Positions 42,801 through 56,110 of a DNA stretch of 64,000 bases are shown in pieces. The translations under genes were made by a program, and so were the position numbers. A model generated the notes under the pieces. The model had not been told where the DNA came from. It saw nothing but the letters and a program-made list of their open reading frames with translations, and did no database searches. The DNA is from Hanleya hanleyi (taxonomy: Eukaryota > Mollusca > Polyplacophora > Lepidopleurida > Hanleyidae): assembly GCA_036873755.1 (NCBI GenBank), contig JAVTVY010020571.1, forward strand, positions 1 through 64,000. Reading direction: 5' to 3'. Every line of letters begins with the position of its first letter. Within the stretch, counting starts at the first letter, position 1.

Positions 42801-45800
42801 GCATTCTCGGTATAGTAATTTAATATTTTTGCATAACCTCGGTATAGTAATTTAATATTTTTGCAGAACCTCGGTATAGTAATTTAATATTTTTGCGGAA
42901 CCGTAGATTAATGTGATTCCCCTTTTGTTTTTGACATCAGATAGCTAACCATTCTTTGAAATAGGTACAATTATATATAATGTATATGGTACTATAACCT
43001 CTTCACAACCAATACCATCAGTTTCTAGTGCCTTATCGCGTTTAAGCTGCTTGATAGCTGGTAAAAATTCACTTTCACTTATTTCCCTGTCGAATTCATC
43101 GATATTTATTTAATTCTCAAAACTATAGTTTCGTCGCACTCTCTCTCATATATCTCTGAAATAATTAACGAATTCTTTCAATTCTATTTTCGTTGAATCA
43201 ATATATATATATTATAGGGGTTTTTTCTCTCTTTTTTGTATTTACCAGTAAACATTCTTTTGTTTTAGTATACATAGAAATATAGGCGGGAATAAGCCTC
43301 ACGGGGCTTTTTCTATCCCTAAAGAGAACGATTTTGCAATATGGTATACGACGTCGCACGTACGGTTTATAGGAATGTATATGTGAGAGTATTTTGGTGG
43401 GAAATTTAAGCCGTATGACGTTGGCATTATACATGTAGGTTATATTTTCTGAGTATTCTTGCATTTACCAGGTTTACCCCATGTTGAGGCATTTATTCCA
43501 TCAGACGTCCACAATGCTCATCTATTAACATCAGCTGAGTTAATTATTTGAGCTGATCTGTCATCACAGCTCCCGAGCTAGCGTATCTAATTCCGCTTAA
43601 CCGGTGCTAGGGGCCGTGTGGATACGTCATTGTCTCCACATGAATATCTGCAATAAAAGAGCGGCTGAGATACTAAGGCTACGTCCGAGAATCCACCGTA
43701 TTCTCGGGTCTGAATGCCAGGGAAGCTTTCCTCTAAAGTCGTATGGTTGCTTTTTAGTCGTCAGTTTTTCCCACCTCTTGCATATCGCTCCAAGTCATGC
43801 GCTGCTGTGAAATTGGTCAGTTTTCGATGAGGTCTAATTTGAGTTTATATTTCAATAGAGGTGTATATTGAATTTCCTTGAGCAAGGGGACAATTTATTC
43901 TACTCTCGAAGACCAATACTGTAGTAGTATAAACTATAATTTGTATAAGTAAATGGGCCTGTCATGATTGAGTTAATGTGCACGAGTATGATAGTGGTGA
44001 ATCGCCGATTGTTTTTGAAGTAGTATCGGAAATTACTTGGTAGTAAACTGGGGCCGTGGAAGAATTTGTGGATTAGCAGAAGAGATGAGTATAGGTTCAG
44101 TTGAAAAGTCTGTGTTCGATTTTACTAGATAGAGTAATTATCCACAAGGCCCTCTTCTGGAGTAAAAGCAGAGGATTTAATTGACTGGCATACACATTTC
44201 CCCGGAGAATGTTAATGTAGATAAGTATGGATATATCGATGATACATCGATTCTATAGAATAAACAGCGTTTTTCTTGATAGATATTTTAATATAATTAA
44301 TTATTCCTATTTTTCTAGATATTCAATTTTATATTTGTAATTACATGTAATGTGATCTGTCAAATTTATTTGTTTGTTGGAAGTTATTCTAAAGAATTTG
44401 AAATTGATTAGTTTTATTGGTGTTTGGCATAATTAACATGTATTGGTTTTCTATGCATCCCTCGATAGTCGAATAGAACAGGACCAAATATATTTTTTTT
44501 GAGACATAATATTAATTGTCTGGGTGAGATCATTCGAGGAGTACACTGTACTAGTGTCATCAGCAACAGTATAATTTGATTATATCACTTACACTACTTA
44601 TATCATTAATACAGATAAGAAAGAGAAGTGTTTGAAGAATGGAACCTTGGGTACGCCACATCAAATAGGCAAAGGCATAAAAGAGATACATGTATCATTA
44701 TTATAAGATATAGATTGCTTTCTGCCAGATAAGTAACTGCGAAGCCATGCAAGACATAGGAAACCGTATTGTGTTCTAATTTACAATGTTAACTATCATG
44801 ATTTACAGTGTCGAAAAGTTTGGATAGATCAAGAGATGTAACAATGCTGTAGTCTTTCGATTTTTTGGTATTGGTAAGGAAATCATAGAGAACATGCTGC
44901 AACAGCTGTAGAATTATTACCCTGGAATCCATGCTGATTTTTAGAAATTATTTCGTCGGTATCCAGAAATTCAGGGGCTGTTTGAATATCCTGTGTTTCA
45001 CATCTCCATAGTGTTCAAATGAACAGTCACATTAATTCTTTTTAGATAGTCTGATCATTTTATTTAATTTATTTCTATCTTGTGTATACTGTTCATAGGC
45101 ATTGGAGTCGTGAGGGACTATAAGTATGATACTTGCTTTTCCGTGAACAGAGTCTAAAATACCACTATAGTTACCCAGGGCTTGATTATATCCTGTTTTT
45201 TCTTGCTTAATTACTATGAGAGTGAATCGGTCGTCAGCAGTTCTAGTGGGACTTGCTTTGCTTTCCTACCTTTTTAGCTCATCTGGGCCGAAGGCCCGAT
45301 GGGCTTATGTCATGGCCTGATTGTCCGTCGTCCGTCGTGCGTCGTGCGTAAACATCTTCTTCTCTGAAACCGCTTGGCCGATTAAGCTGAAACTTGGCAT
45401 GCATGTTCCCCCCCAATGAGTACACCAGAATTTGTTCATGCCGTGTCGATACGATTTTAAATATGGATGCCATGGCGGCCATCTTCAATTTGCCAGTGAA
45501 ATCTTGTCTCAAATTTGGTACACCGGTTCCCCTTTGGGTCTAGTTGTACAACATGTGTACTTTAGTCCAATTTGAATATCCAATATGGCCACCAGGCGGC
45601 CATCTTAGATTTCCCCATCAAACTTTGTTATCGCGATTTCTCAGGAACTACTTCAGGGATCTTTCTCAAATTTGGTACACAGGTTCCCCTTGAGGCCTAG
45701 TTGTGCAAGATACCTTTTGTGGTCCGATTCAAAAATCCGATATGGCCACCAGGCGGCCATCTTGAATTTCCCGATGAAACATTGTTATTGCGATTTCTCA

Positions 45801-48800
45801 GGAACTACTGCATAGATCTTTCTCAAATTTGGTACACAGGTTCCCCTTGGGGTCTAGTTGTGCAAGATACCTTTTGTGGTCGAATTCAAAAATTCAATAT
45901 GGCCACCAGGCGGCCATCTTGGATTTCCCCATGAAACATTGTTATTGCGGTTTCTCAGGAACTACTGCATGGATCTTTCTCAAATTTGGTACACAGGTTC
46001 CCCTTGGGGTCTAGTTGTGCAAGATACCTTTTCTGCTCTGATTCGAACATCCAATATGGCCACCAGGCGGCCATCTTGGATTTTCTCATGAAACTTTATC
46101 GCGATTTCTCAGGAACTACTGCAGGGATCTTTCTCAGCTTTGATACACAGGTTCCCCTTGGGATCTACTTGTGCAAGATACCTTTTGTGATCTGATTCAA
46201 AGATCCAATATGGGCACCAGGCGGCCATCTTGGATTTCCAGATGAAACATTGCTATCACGATTTCTCAGGAACTACTGCATGGATCTTTCTCAAATTTGG
46301 TACCCAGGTTCCCCTTGGGGTGTAGTTGTGCAAGATTGTGGTCTGATTCAAAAATCCAATATGGCCACCAGTCATCTTGGATTTCCCCATGAAACATTGT
46401 TATTGCCATTTCTCAGGAACTACTGCATGGATCTTTCTCAAATTTGGTACACAGGTTCCCCCTGGGGTCTAGTTGTGCAAGATACCTTTTGTTATTTGAT
46501 TCGAAAATCCAATATGGCCACCAGGTGGCCATCTTGGATTTTCCCATGAAACTTTATCGCGATTTCTCAAGAACTACTGCATTGATCTTTCTCAAAGTTG
46601 ACACACAGGTTCCGCTTGTGGTCCAGTTGTGCAAGATACCTTTTTTGGTCCATTTTGAAAATCCAATATGGCCGCATCTTGAATTTCCCATGAAACTTTA
46701 TCAGGAAATCTCAGGAAATTACTGCATTGGTCATTTAATGTTCAAGGGGGACAACACAAGTTAGAAACTCATCTGTTGCAGTTTTTTAGTAAACATTTCT
46801 CACAGCTACTTTCTCCAGTTACAGTCAGATGAGCTACAGTGCCGTGACACTATCTTTACCCTTTTCCCATAATTTCTTTGGAGCTTTATTTACATCTTTC
46901 TCGCGAAAAAAAGTATTTTTGCCTTCCTTTTAGCCCCATTTTATGCCTGTTTGAATTTAAGACTTATTTAAGTAATCTATCTAAATTAATCTTAGATTTG
47001 TTTCTCTTAAATGCCTTTCAACTTGAACTAAATTGATGTTTGTCCTCCACACAATCCTCATAAACCAAAGGTGATTGTCTGGTCTTCCGTGTTTTAGCTC
47101 TCGGTTTGTATTTTTTTCTGAAAAACTTCATAATATATATCCTAAATCTTGTCGGAAGTATTTAACATCGCTTCATTGATATTAGATCACCTTTCTTCGA
47201 GCCCGATATTGTTTCTCTAAAATAAAACTCGGTTTGGTCTACATGGTCTAGCAACATGTAATTCAGTAATGAAGGCAGGCAAACAATAGCGACATTGGTT
47301 ATGTTACTGTCCATGTTACTGCATAGCCAGTTGGTTAAACTGTTAGTCACATAATGATTCTTTGCATGACATATATGGATGAATGAATGAATGAATCTTT
47401 ATTTAAACTCGATAATTTCATAAACCATGGCTTGTTTACATGAAAGTCGAATATTATAACAATAAACAAAGATAATTAAAACAACAATACATATTAAGAG
47501 AAGAAAAAATTGCAAATAGAGTTTAAACTAAGCGGATACCTGTACTAAAATAATTCAACATAAGAACTGCTAAAAAGAAACTGTAAGGTCGAACATAATA
47601 ACTTAAGGATGTCCGCTGGTGGTAAATCAAAGTAATTAACTTTTTGAATAATGTGTGTTGTTGCATTCATAATTGTGTAATATGAGGAAAAACAAGGAAA
47701 AAAATATAGGTTGGTGTGCATTTTTTAGCTGTAGGCAACGTTAAGTGGACTGACCCATGCTCCATTTGATAACCCAGAAAGCATAGGGAATAGCCCTAGT
47801 TTTGAAGCATATTCATGAAAAATTCATATAAATAGTATTTAACTCTTTCTTATATTCTAACTGTTTGCAGATAATCACAATGTGTATCAAAATTTAGCAA
47901 ATTGGATGGATGTTGGTGTGCAAAATTCTCGGCTAGAAGGCTTTTAAAGGAAATCCCCATCTCTTAACCTAGGGAAGGGAGATAACCCAATAGAAAAACA
48001 GGCAAAATGGCTGCCAAAGTCAAAAACCACCAGCGGACATCCTTGAGTAGATTTGTAAAGAATTTTCAATTTGAATTAAAATAATCCAGTATATTAATTA
48101 CTAAACAAAATAATAATAATAATAATAATACTAACAATAATAATAATAATAATGCAAATAGAGATCAAATCAAGTGGATACTAAAATAATTTAGTATAAG
48201 AATTACTAAAAACTGACAGGTCAAACTAAAAAATTAAATAGATTTGTTAAACTTTTAAGATAGACTAAAATATTTCAGTATAACAGTTGCCAAACAAAAT
48301 GTCTGGTTGAACATAAAAAGTTAAGTAGATTTGTTAAAACTTTCAATGAAGAACTTAAAACAGGCTTTCTTAAAACTATTGAGACTGGGTGACTGTCTGA
48401 TGGTGTCCGCAAGGGAGTTAAAAGTAGTGGCACCGGAACACTAAATGAACGCTTGAAAAGCTCTGTTCTTGCAAAGGGAACACGGAGTACACCGGACGAG
48501 CCCGCTCTAGTACGATGTATGTTACTAGGGGAATAACCAGTTGCTTATATTATTAGTACATAATGATTCTTTTCATACAGTTTGTTATATAATGATTCTT
48601 TGTACCCCGCCCATGTTACTATGGGCATAACCAGTTGGTTATATTGTTAGTTACATATGATTCTTTGTGTGCCATCTATGTTACTATGGTCACCTGTAAA
48701 CTAGATTAGATTTTGCAGTTTGATTTTTGTTATTTTTCCTTTGCCGTCACATCCAGGTATGTTCTCGGCGAAGATATGCAAAAAGCTTGGGACTCTGGAG

Positions 48801-51800
48801 GCGCAGTGGAAATATTTGCCGACTCTAGTTCAAACGCAACTTATGTCCCTCAAGTAAGTTCTAGTTTGCCTATTATACCGCATTGCAAGAAAAATACATT
48901 TTTACATATGCATTGATATAACCTGAAGATATTTCTTCTATTCTTTCATTTACGGTTTCCCTTCATTTATCGCCAAAGTTTGCAGAATCGCAGACGTAAA
49001 ATAAGTTACCTGCCTCGGTATCACTTCAGTATGATGAACCTTTTGATTGTTTTTTTACCGGAATGATGCACGTCTTCTCCACTGTGGTCGTCATGCTTTC
49101 TTCCTCGAAGGATATTTCGGAACTTCTACCGGATCTGGGAAATGACGGAATATGTTCCGTCTCTTTGGAAATGCCTTTCTGGAGAAGATTGTGGGCAACG
49201 TGTGTGTGCATGTGCCACTGTCTTACTTCGCACATACGCCAAGATACACGATAAGAAAGAGCTGCAGCCGATAGTCGTTCTGCTGCAATGCTTAATTTCA
49301 ACTGTTTCAGGATAACTTCCTGTTTGGAGTCGCTGTACAATCTTAGGACAGCCGCTACACACCTTGATGACAAAAAGGCGAAGGCCTGGTTCTACTGCTG
49401 TTGTTTGGATGTACTCTTGGACACAGGTGATTCCATATATCTGGTAATATTTGCAGCGGAGCAGGAAATGGGGGTGGAGTGATAGAGGAGCATACCGATC
49501 GCTATGAATTTCCATATAAAATGTTGGCAAAATCGGCATTTTTGTTGGTTGTTTCCCCGCCGTTGCCTCCTCCATACACTTCAGCTGACTCGAACTATCA
49601 TATCTCCAGATCATGATAACCTGTATATAACTGTTTACTAATTACAACTACAAGCGTCTGGTCTGTCATTCATAATTCAGTCTTCGTCCATAAAGAATAT
49701 CCGCGTCTATAATCCAAAGACCTATTCCATATTCCATATAACAGCATTAGCACCAAATTCAAAAAGACAATCATAGTATACATAAACATACGCTAGTTTC
49801 CTGCAAGAGAGAAGCGGTCAACAGTTTTCAATGATGCCGGCAAGACATCATGATGTTCCAAAAATATCAAATCCGTATCGCTGATCAGTATTCTTAATCC
49901 ATATGATATTTTTTGCAAAGTCGTCATCTAGAGAATGATGTATCTCAGTCGCGCTTTGATTGCGACTGTTCATATGAGCATCATGAGGATCTTGAAGTAC
50001 ATGGGTTCATACGGCCTCTAGCCCCGGGTTAAGCGGAATTAGACACAAGTTACGAAACGTAACGCCATAGATCTTGCACGCTACGCTCGTATTTTGCTAT
50101 CAGCATGCGATATGTATCGCCAAATTTGAGAAACTTTGAGTGGAGGCGCTTGGTGGTACAGCCCAGTTTTATAAGTTTCTGCAACAATGTTTTGTGACGT
50201 TGATTAAAATCGTCACAGTTAACACAGGATCTAGCAAATGCTACGAGGCGAGATATGTTTTCGCCATATGCAGGTCCCACTGGAATATTACTGTCCAGAA
50301 AGGGATAGTTTACGATGTTGAAATTGTAATCATCTCTTTTGTCATAAAGTTTACGAGAGAGAAGGCCCGCTTCATTTTTATAGAGATATAGGTCTAAATA
50401 TGATGTGCCGGTAGGGCTGTCTGTAGTTTCCTTCAAATCCAATGAAGGTGACTGAATATATATCCTTCGCTGCGTCACTTATATAGCGATTATCCACAGC
50501 GAAAAGATCGTCTATATAGCGTGTGGTGAATGAGAAGGAACGGGCTTTGAATGGATCAGTTTTTGAAAGCGCCTGCATATAGTCATATTCATAAGAGAAC
50601 AGATATAGGTCAGCCAATGGGGTGTACAATTAGTACCCATTGGAATACCTATATGCTGTTGATATATTGTGTTGCCAAATTTCACATATTTTTAATGAGA
50701 AATTCAAGCAACTCTATAAACAAAGAAACATTCCATGCATGATATCTCTTGTGTGTAGTAGAGCTGTCGCTTTTGTCCAATAATGACGCATGTACCGATA
50801 CTGTCGAAAAATACAAGATAAATCCCGTCTCCTCTGGGATCAAATATAACTGCTTAAAACTACTTGGTCGGCTTCGTAATTTTGCCGTTTTTCATGGGTT
50901 TATCAGGCTTCTTCTAACAAATAGGTAATAATGTGAACTGAAACTTTGCGAGAGATATCTGGTACTCCGGAGGAACCTTTCGTGTGCTTCGCTTGTTCAT
51001 TTAAGCTGTTTGTGTTAGCGCCTGCCAACTAGAAAAACTATTAAAATCTTTAATCTGAATTGACTGTTGGTATATTATTCAAAGATTACTTGTTCCAGAG
51101 ACAAACATTCCTATGGGTTTGAGAAGGTTTTATTGCGAAAAAGTGGTATACTTCCGGCATCTCAACAGTGTCATTGGGTAATGGTGAATATATGTAATTG
51201 TATTGAATTGGTAGAGAGTGACGTGTTTCCCCCCGTTTCATTAACATCATTATAAAGAAGATATGTATGTGAAATTTGGCAACACAATATATCAAAAATA
51301 TACCAATTCAAAGCCCGTTCCTTCTCATTCACCAAACGCTATATAGATGATCCTCTCGCTGAGGATAATAGCTATATAAATGGATATATATCCACCTTCA
51401 CTGGATATGAAGGAAACTACAGATAGCCCTAACGGCACATCATATTTAGACTATCTCTACAACAAATGAAGCGTACCTTCTCTTTCGTCAACTTTATGGC
51501 AAAAGAGATGATTACAATTTCAACATCGTATACTATCTCTTTCTGGACAGCAATATTCCAGGTGGGTCCTGCATATGGCGTATGCATAACTCGCCTAGTA
51601 GCATTTTCTAGATCCGGTGTTAAATGTAACGGTTTAAATCAACGTCGCAAAACATTATTGCAGAAACTGATAAAACAGGGCTATACCACCAAGCGCCTCC
51701 ACTCAATTATTTTCAAATTTGGCGGTACATATCGCATGCTGATAGTAAAATACGAGCGTATTGTGCAAGATCTATGGCGTTACGTTTCGTAACTTGTGCC

Positions 51801-53825
51801 TAATTCCACTTAACCCGTGACTGGGTGCCGTATGAACCCATGTACTTCAAGATCCTCATGGTGCTCATATGAACAGTCATAATCAAAGCGTGACAGATAC
51901 ATCATTCTCTAGATGACGACTTTACAACGAATATCATATGGATTAAGAATACTGATCAGCGATATTGATTTGATATTTTTGGTAAATCATGATGTTTTGC
52001 AGGCATCATCGGAAACTGTTGACCGCTTCTCTCTTGCAGGAAATTAGCCTATGTTTATGTAAACTATGATTGTCTTTTTGAATTTGGTGCTAATGCTGTT
52101 ATATGGAATATGGAAATATTCTTTGAATTATGGACGCGGATATTCTTTAATAGGCGACGGCTGAACTATGAATAACGGGCCAGACGCTTGTAATGGATGA
52201 CAGAATTTTAGAAAAGAATTGGTGCGATGAGTGGAAGGTGGTTCAGGCATTTCCCTCGAATTCCTATGGCTTAAATCACAAATCTTCCTACAGAATTTGA
52301 AATGAATAATTCAGTTACATTTCTTTGTATTACGTTTTATTCGGAGAAAATCATACTATGAGGATGAATCAGTAGTTATCTCTTCAAACCAGTGGAATTG
52401 TGTGCAAGGAAATAAGATGGCCTTGATCGAGATCGGCCATAATACCAAGCTCACCTGTATTGTTTGCATTTTGTTTTCAGGGTACCCCGTTGAGAGCTAC
52501 CACGTGTGTATGATGTTTGCCTGTTGGTTGTTGAAAGAGCCAAATGGGCTTGGAAGCGTTGAAGAAGAAGATCTCCGATTATCCAACTATATCTTCATGC
52601 GACTGGCGGTTTGGTGAGCCTCAGTAGGCTAACAGTCTAAACCTGTCTACTCTTACTCTTATTCGTAAACTCCTCAAATGCCCAGAATAAGATACTCATC
52701 TGTGCCTCTCCACCTAACCATAACCCTATATGTTTCACCCCAGATAAGGGGAACACATTACCCTAGCCGTCTCCTATAGGCGCAGCTTTCCCCGAACTGT
52801 AACTGGGAAAGGGGACAGCAAATTGGGGGGCGGGGCTAGAGTGGGGGAGGAGGCGAGGGCAGATGAGCTTAAATTCTACGCCGGTACGTGTACAGCGTCG
52901 TGAATGAAACTATATCTCGAAAATATATATTTATTCGAAATTGCTCTAATTTCGGTATGTACAGACCAAACAAAACTTTGCTGCAAACAAAAACTCTGGT
53001 TTACTTCCAGGTATTGTAGGAAGAGAAGTTTCGTGGAAGCTGATCGCTGGTTCCAGATCGCGATCGACACGCAGCGAAGAGAGTTGGACAGCTTCTTTTC
53101 GGTGCAGTCACAAGCAAGACACATCGAATGCCTTCTCTTGACGTTGTGTGAAGCAAGACGGGGGAATATGGTGGCTTTAGACGAGAAGATCTACAAAGCT
53201 GTCACAAAGGTTATCTGATCACAATTTTATTCTTCGAATATTCACGGTCCTGAGATCCATAATTGCAATATAAGCTTTCCGATTAACACGATTGGTATAT
53301 ATGTAAAGGCCTTTGATTTTTTCTTTTCATCAGCAACTTACACAATCATAGTCATTTGTAAGCATGTAACTCTCCACTTTGGAATTTGTTCTGCTGCAGC
53401 CAGCGGAGCAGTACTTTCCTGCAACAGTTCATTTGTCATCTAAGATGAGTTTGTTTTTTATTTCTTCTGGATAGGAATTAACGTGGATGAAAGCCGCCCT
53501 GAAGTTCGTCCCTAGTCTGCGAGCACGCTTTCTCCACCTTGTCTCGTACTTGTACGCTCTCACGAAAAACAAGAAACGTTGTAAACACGAGATACTCCAA
53601 TGCGCCAAGCTGGCAAGGAAACAGGGAAATTGGTTTGAGTTGAAATGGTCTCAGTACAACTTCAAACAATGGACACGGACAAATAAACTCAAAGTCATCA
53701 GAGACTCCGTGTGGTTGAGTTTCAGTGACGGGCATGCTATCGACTGGACAGTGGCAACGGAAGTTTCGGAAGATGTACAGTTCTATCCATGGCCCATTCC
53801 TGGAAGTTTGTCTGCGAAGAAGTGA
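36844..53825 (+). CDS. Unidentified host gene, right copy, exon 1 missing
   Basis: Exons: 36,844-36,981; 37,227-37,399; 37,701-37,851; 39,684-39,775; 40,595-40,713; 48,757-48,853; 49,311-49,426; 52,481-52,613; 53,011-53,209; 53,475-53,825. They match exons 2-11 of the left copy with the same phases and splice sites and no stops (523 codons including the stop). Differences seen: one extra Glu codon in the ninth exon of the full gene (GSVEEED versus GSVEED) and a few replacements (Leu/Phe, Cys/Tyr, Leu/Pro). The first coding exon and the promoter present at 22,185-22,690 are gone through a 2.23-kb deletion. This copy would need another start or is a 5'-truncated pseudogene or null allele. Transcription runs outward from the Polinton. 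Confidence 0.75.
37935..38755 (-). mobile_element. Reverse-transcriptase element fragment D, right arm
   Basis: Inverted copy of 18,025-18,852; the RT frame is open at 38,331-38,711. Confidence 0.65.
39982..40547. mobile_element. piggyBac-type MITE, right
   Basis: Inverted copy of 16,210-16,782, with a shorter G-run at one end. Confidence 0.7.
40880..43105 (-). mobile_element. LINE remnants, right arm
   Basis: Inverted copy of 13,680-15,885. The RT frame is shorter (41,375-41,626) because an A-run differs by one base. Confidence 0.6.
45276..46835. mobile_element. TIR element with internal 157-bp minisatellite, right
   Basis: Inverted copy of 9,910-11,510, shorter by about 40 bases through a deletion near 45,505. 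Confidence 0.7.
47375..48525 (-). mobile_element. 3' end of a LINE, right arm, with extra repeats and a MITE
   Basis: Mirror of 8,830-9,366, but 610 bases longer: extra copies of the internal segment of about 90 bases and the TIR element at 47,607-48,042. Confidence 0.6.
47607..48042. mobile_element. MITE found only in the right arm
   Basis: 436 bases with perfect 17-base TIRs (GGATGTCCGCTGGTGGT). It is flanked by TTAA on the left and TTGA on the right, suggesting a TTAA duplication with one change. No coding capacity. Confidence 0.7.
49645..50665 (-). mobile_element. Reverse-transcriptase element fragment C, right arm
   Basis: Inverted copy of 6,695-7,712 with the same frameshifts, so they predate the duplication or allelic split. 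Confidence 0.65.
51310..52195 (+). mobile_element. Reverse-transcriptase element fragment B, right arm
   Basis: Inverted copy of 5,171-6,060; the C-terminal frame is open at 51,466-51,792. Confidence 0.6.
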
Positions 53826-54154
53826 ATGTTGCTGCAATCGGTGAATCTTAGTACAGTCTCAGTGGACAGTTTGTAATATAACATGTGAAATTGTTTACGG
53901 TGACGGTAACTATGTCTGCAGAAGTAAGGTAGACTGGCGTTTATGTATAGTGTTACCAAAATCTCCTCATTGTAGTTCATACTGTATTTCATGAACTCAT
54001 TGTATATAATTTACATTTTATCGCGTTTTATTATAATTAAAGTGCTTCTTTTCATTTTCTCACATGGATCTTCACTGATATTCGAATCAGCTGCCTGGGG
54101 TTTGTGGCAGCGGTTGTTCCATCGTCAATATACCTAAGCCACGTTATGACGTTA

Positions 54155-54198
<44 letters not shown>

Positions 54199-55404
54199 TC
54201 GGGTGTCATTGACCGTCCGCAGTATGATTACATTTACTGGCCTAGCCCTTTAGATCACAAAAGTTATTCTGAGGTACCCAACATCCAGCAATGTTTCACA
54301 GATTCCTTTAATCAGAATTATTTAATTTTGATGCAAGTTGTCTCATCAATTCAGTATAACAATCAGTCTCATGTATCAAGTGAATGCTTTGGCAATAAGG
54401 AAAAGCTCAGGCATTATCAAGAAAGCTGTTTGTCCTGACTTTAACCAAGAATGGAAACTCTAGGTCCCCGTCATGTCCGCGAGGTCCATACGGTCTGAAC
54501 CTTACGATTCCATAGCCCAGTGAAAAGCTGTAATCTTTAGCGGAGTTGGGCGCCGTCTGTGGGATATTTCACTTGAGCTTACCGTCAAATATTTGAGCAA
54601 GTGATATTTGTCCGTAGACCTTTGTAGATAGAAAGCATTGAACATGGAAAGCTCATCGTCGCTTCAATTTTTTCCAGTTTCTAACTTACAAAACTGGGAG
54701 TCGGCGAACGGAAAGATCGACATCGTTCCGATGTTCCAGTCTTACATATCTCACCAACTTACACGGCAAAAAACTTCGCCGACGTCTCCGATATCCAGCG
54801 TCGTTCATTTAACCTTATTTGGCCAGGGACAGTGAGCCTGGATTGGGGGAGGGGGGTGGGTGGGTGGGATGCTGATTCCGCCTCCGCCACTTAATATTTT
54901 CGGTATCACTTAGACTAGGGAAGTGAAACTGGCCATACTATATTCTTGGGTCGAACACCAGAATGTAAAAATGTAGATTTCCCACAAGGCATTTTCCATT
55001 CGGCCTATTTTTCGATTTTTTTTTAAATTTATTTCAAAAGCGAAAAACAAGACCCCAGATGTTCTCCAAAAGATTAACGTCGAATTATGTCTGAAACTTG
55101 ACCTGTGGAAGTTTGCGTTGAAATTCAGTCTTGACTAAATTGACCGTCCGCAGTATGATTACATTTACTGGCCTAGCCCTTTAGATCACAAAAGTTATTC
55201 TGAGGTACCCAACATCCAGCAATGTTTCACAGATTCCTTAAATCAGAAGGAAACTGTTTGTCCTGACTTTAACCAAGAATGTTTAGCGTCATATAAAAGC
55301 TATGACATATATACAGTCATATGCTATGACATAAATATACAGTCATATATAAACTGTTTGTCCTGACTTTAACCAAGACTGTTTAGCGTCATATAAAAGC
55401 TAAA

Positions 55405-56110
55405 CAGCTAATACTGTTATATGGAATATGGAATAGGTCTTTGGATTATGGACGCGGATATTCTCTAATGGACGACGGCTGGATTATGAATGACGGACTA
55501 GACGCTTGTAATTGCCTATGGCGTATACATATCACGCCTAGTAGCAATAGCAACGATGTTAATCAACGTCACAAAACATTGTTGTAGAAACTTACAAAAC
55601 AGGGCTACACCACCAAGCGCCTCCACTCAAAAGTTTCTCAAATTTGGCGATACATATCGCATGCTGATAGCAAAATACGAGCGTAGCGTGCAAGATCTAT
55701 GGCGTTACGTTTCGTAACTTGTGTCTAATTTCGCTTAACCCGGGCTAGGGGCCGTATGAATCCATGTACTTCAAGATCCTCATGGTACTCATATGAACAG
55801 TAACAATCAAAGCGTGACTGAGATACATCATTCTTTAGATGACGACTTTACAACGAATATTATGGATTAAGAATACTGATCAGCGATATTTTTGGAACAT
55901 CATGATGTATTGTCGGCATCATTGAAAACTGTTGACCGCTTCTCTCTTGCAGGAAACAAGCCTATGTTTATGTATACTATGATTGTCTTTTTGAATTTGG
56001 TGCTAATACTGTTATACGGAATATGGAATAGGTCTTTGGATTATGGTCGCGGATATTCTCTAATGGACGACGGCTGAATTATGAATGACGGACAAGACGC
56101 TTGTAATTCA
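55405..56110 (+). mobile_element. Reverse-transcriptase element fragments A, right arm
   Basis: Inverted copy of 1,381-2,080 with the same two 3' ends; minor substitutions only. Confidence 0.6.

Noticed and set aside
48713..48916. Frame reading RYVLGEDMQKAWDSG across exon 7
   Set aside because: The phase from exon 6 requires the MFSAKICKKLGTLEAQW frame, which also exits in phase to exon 8.
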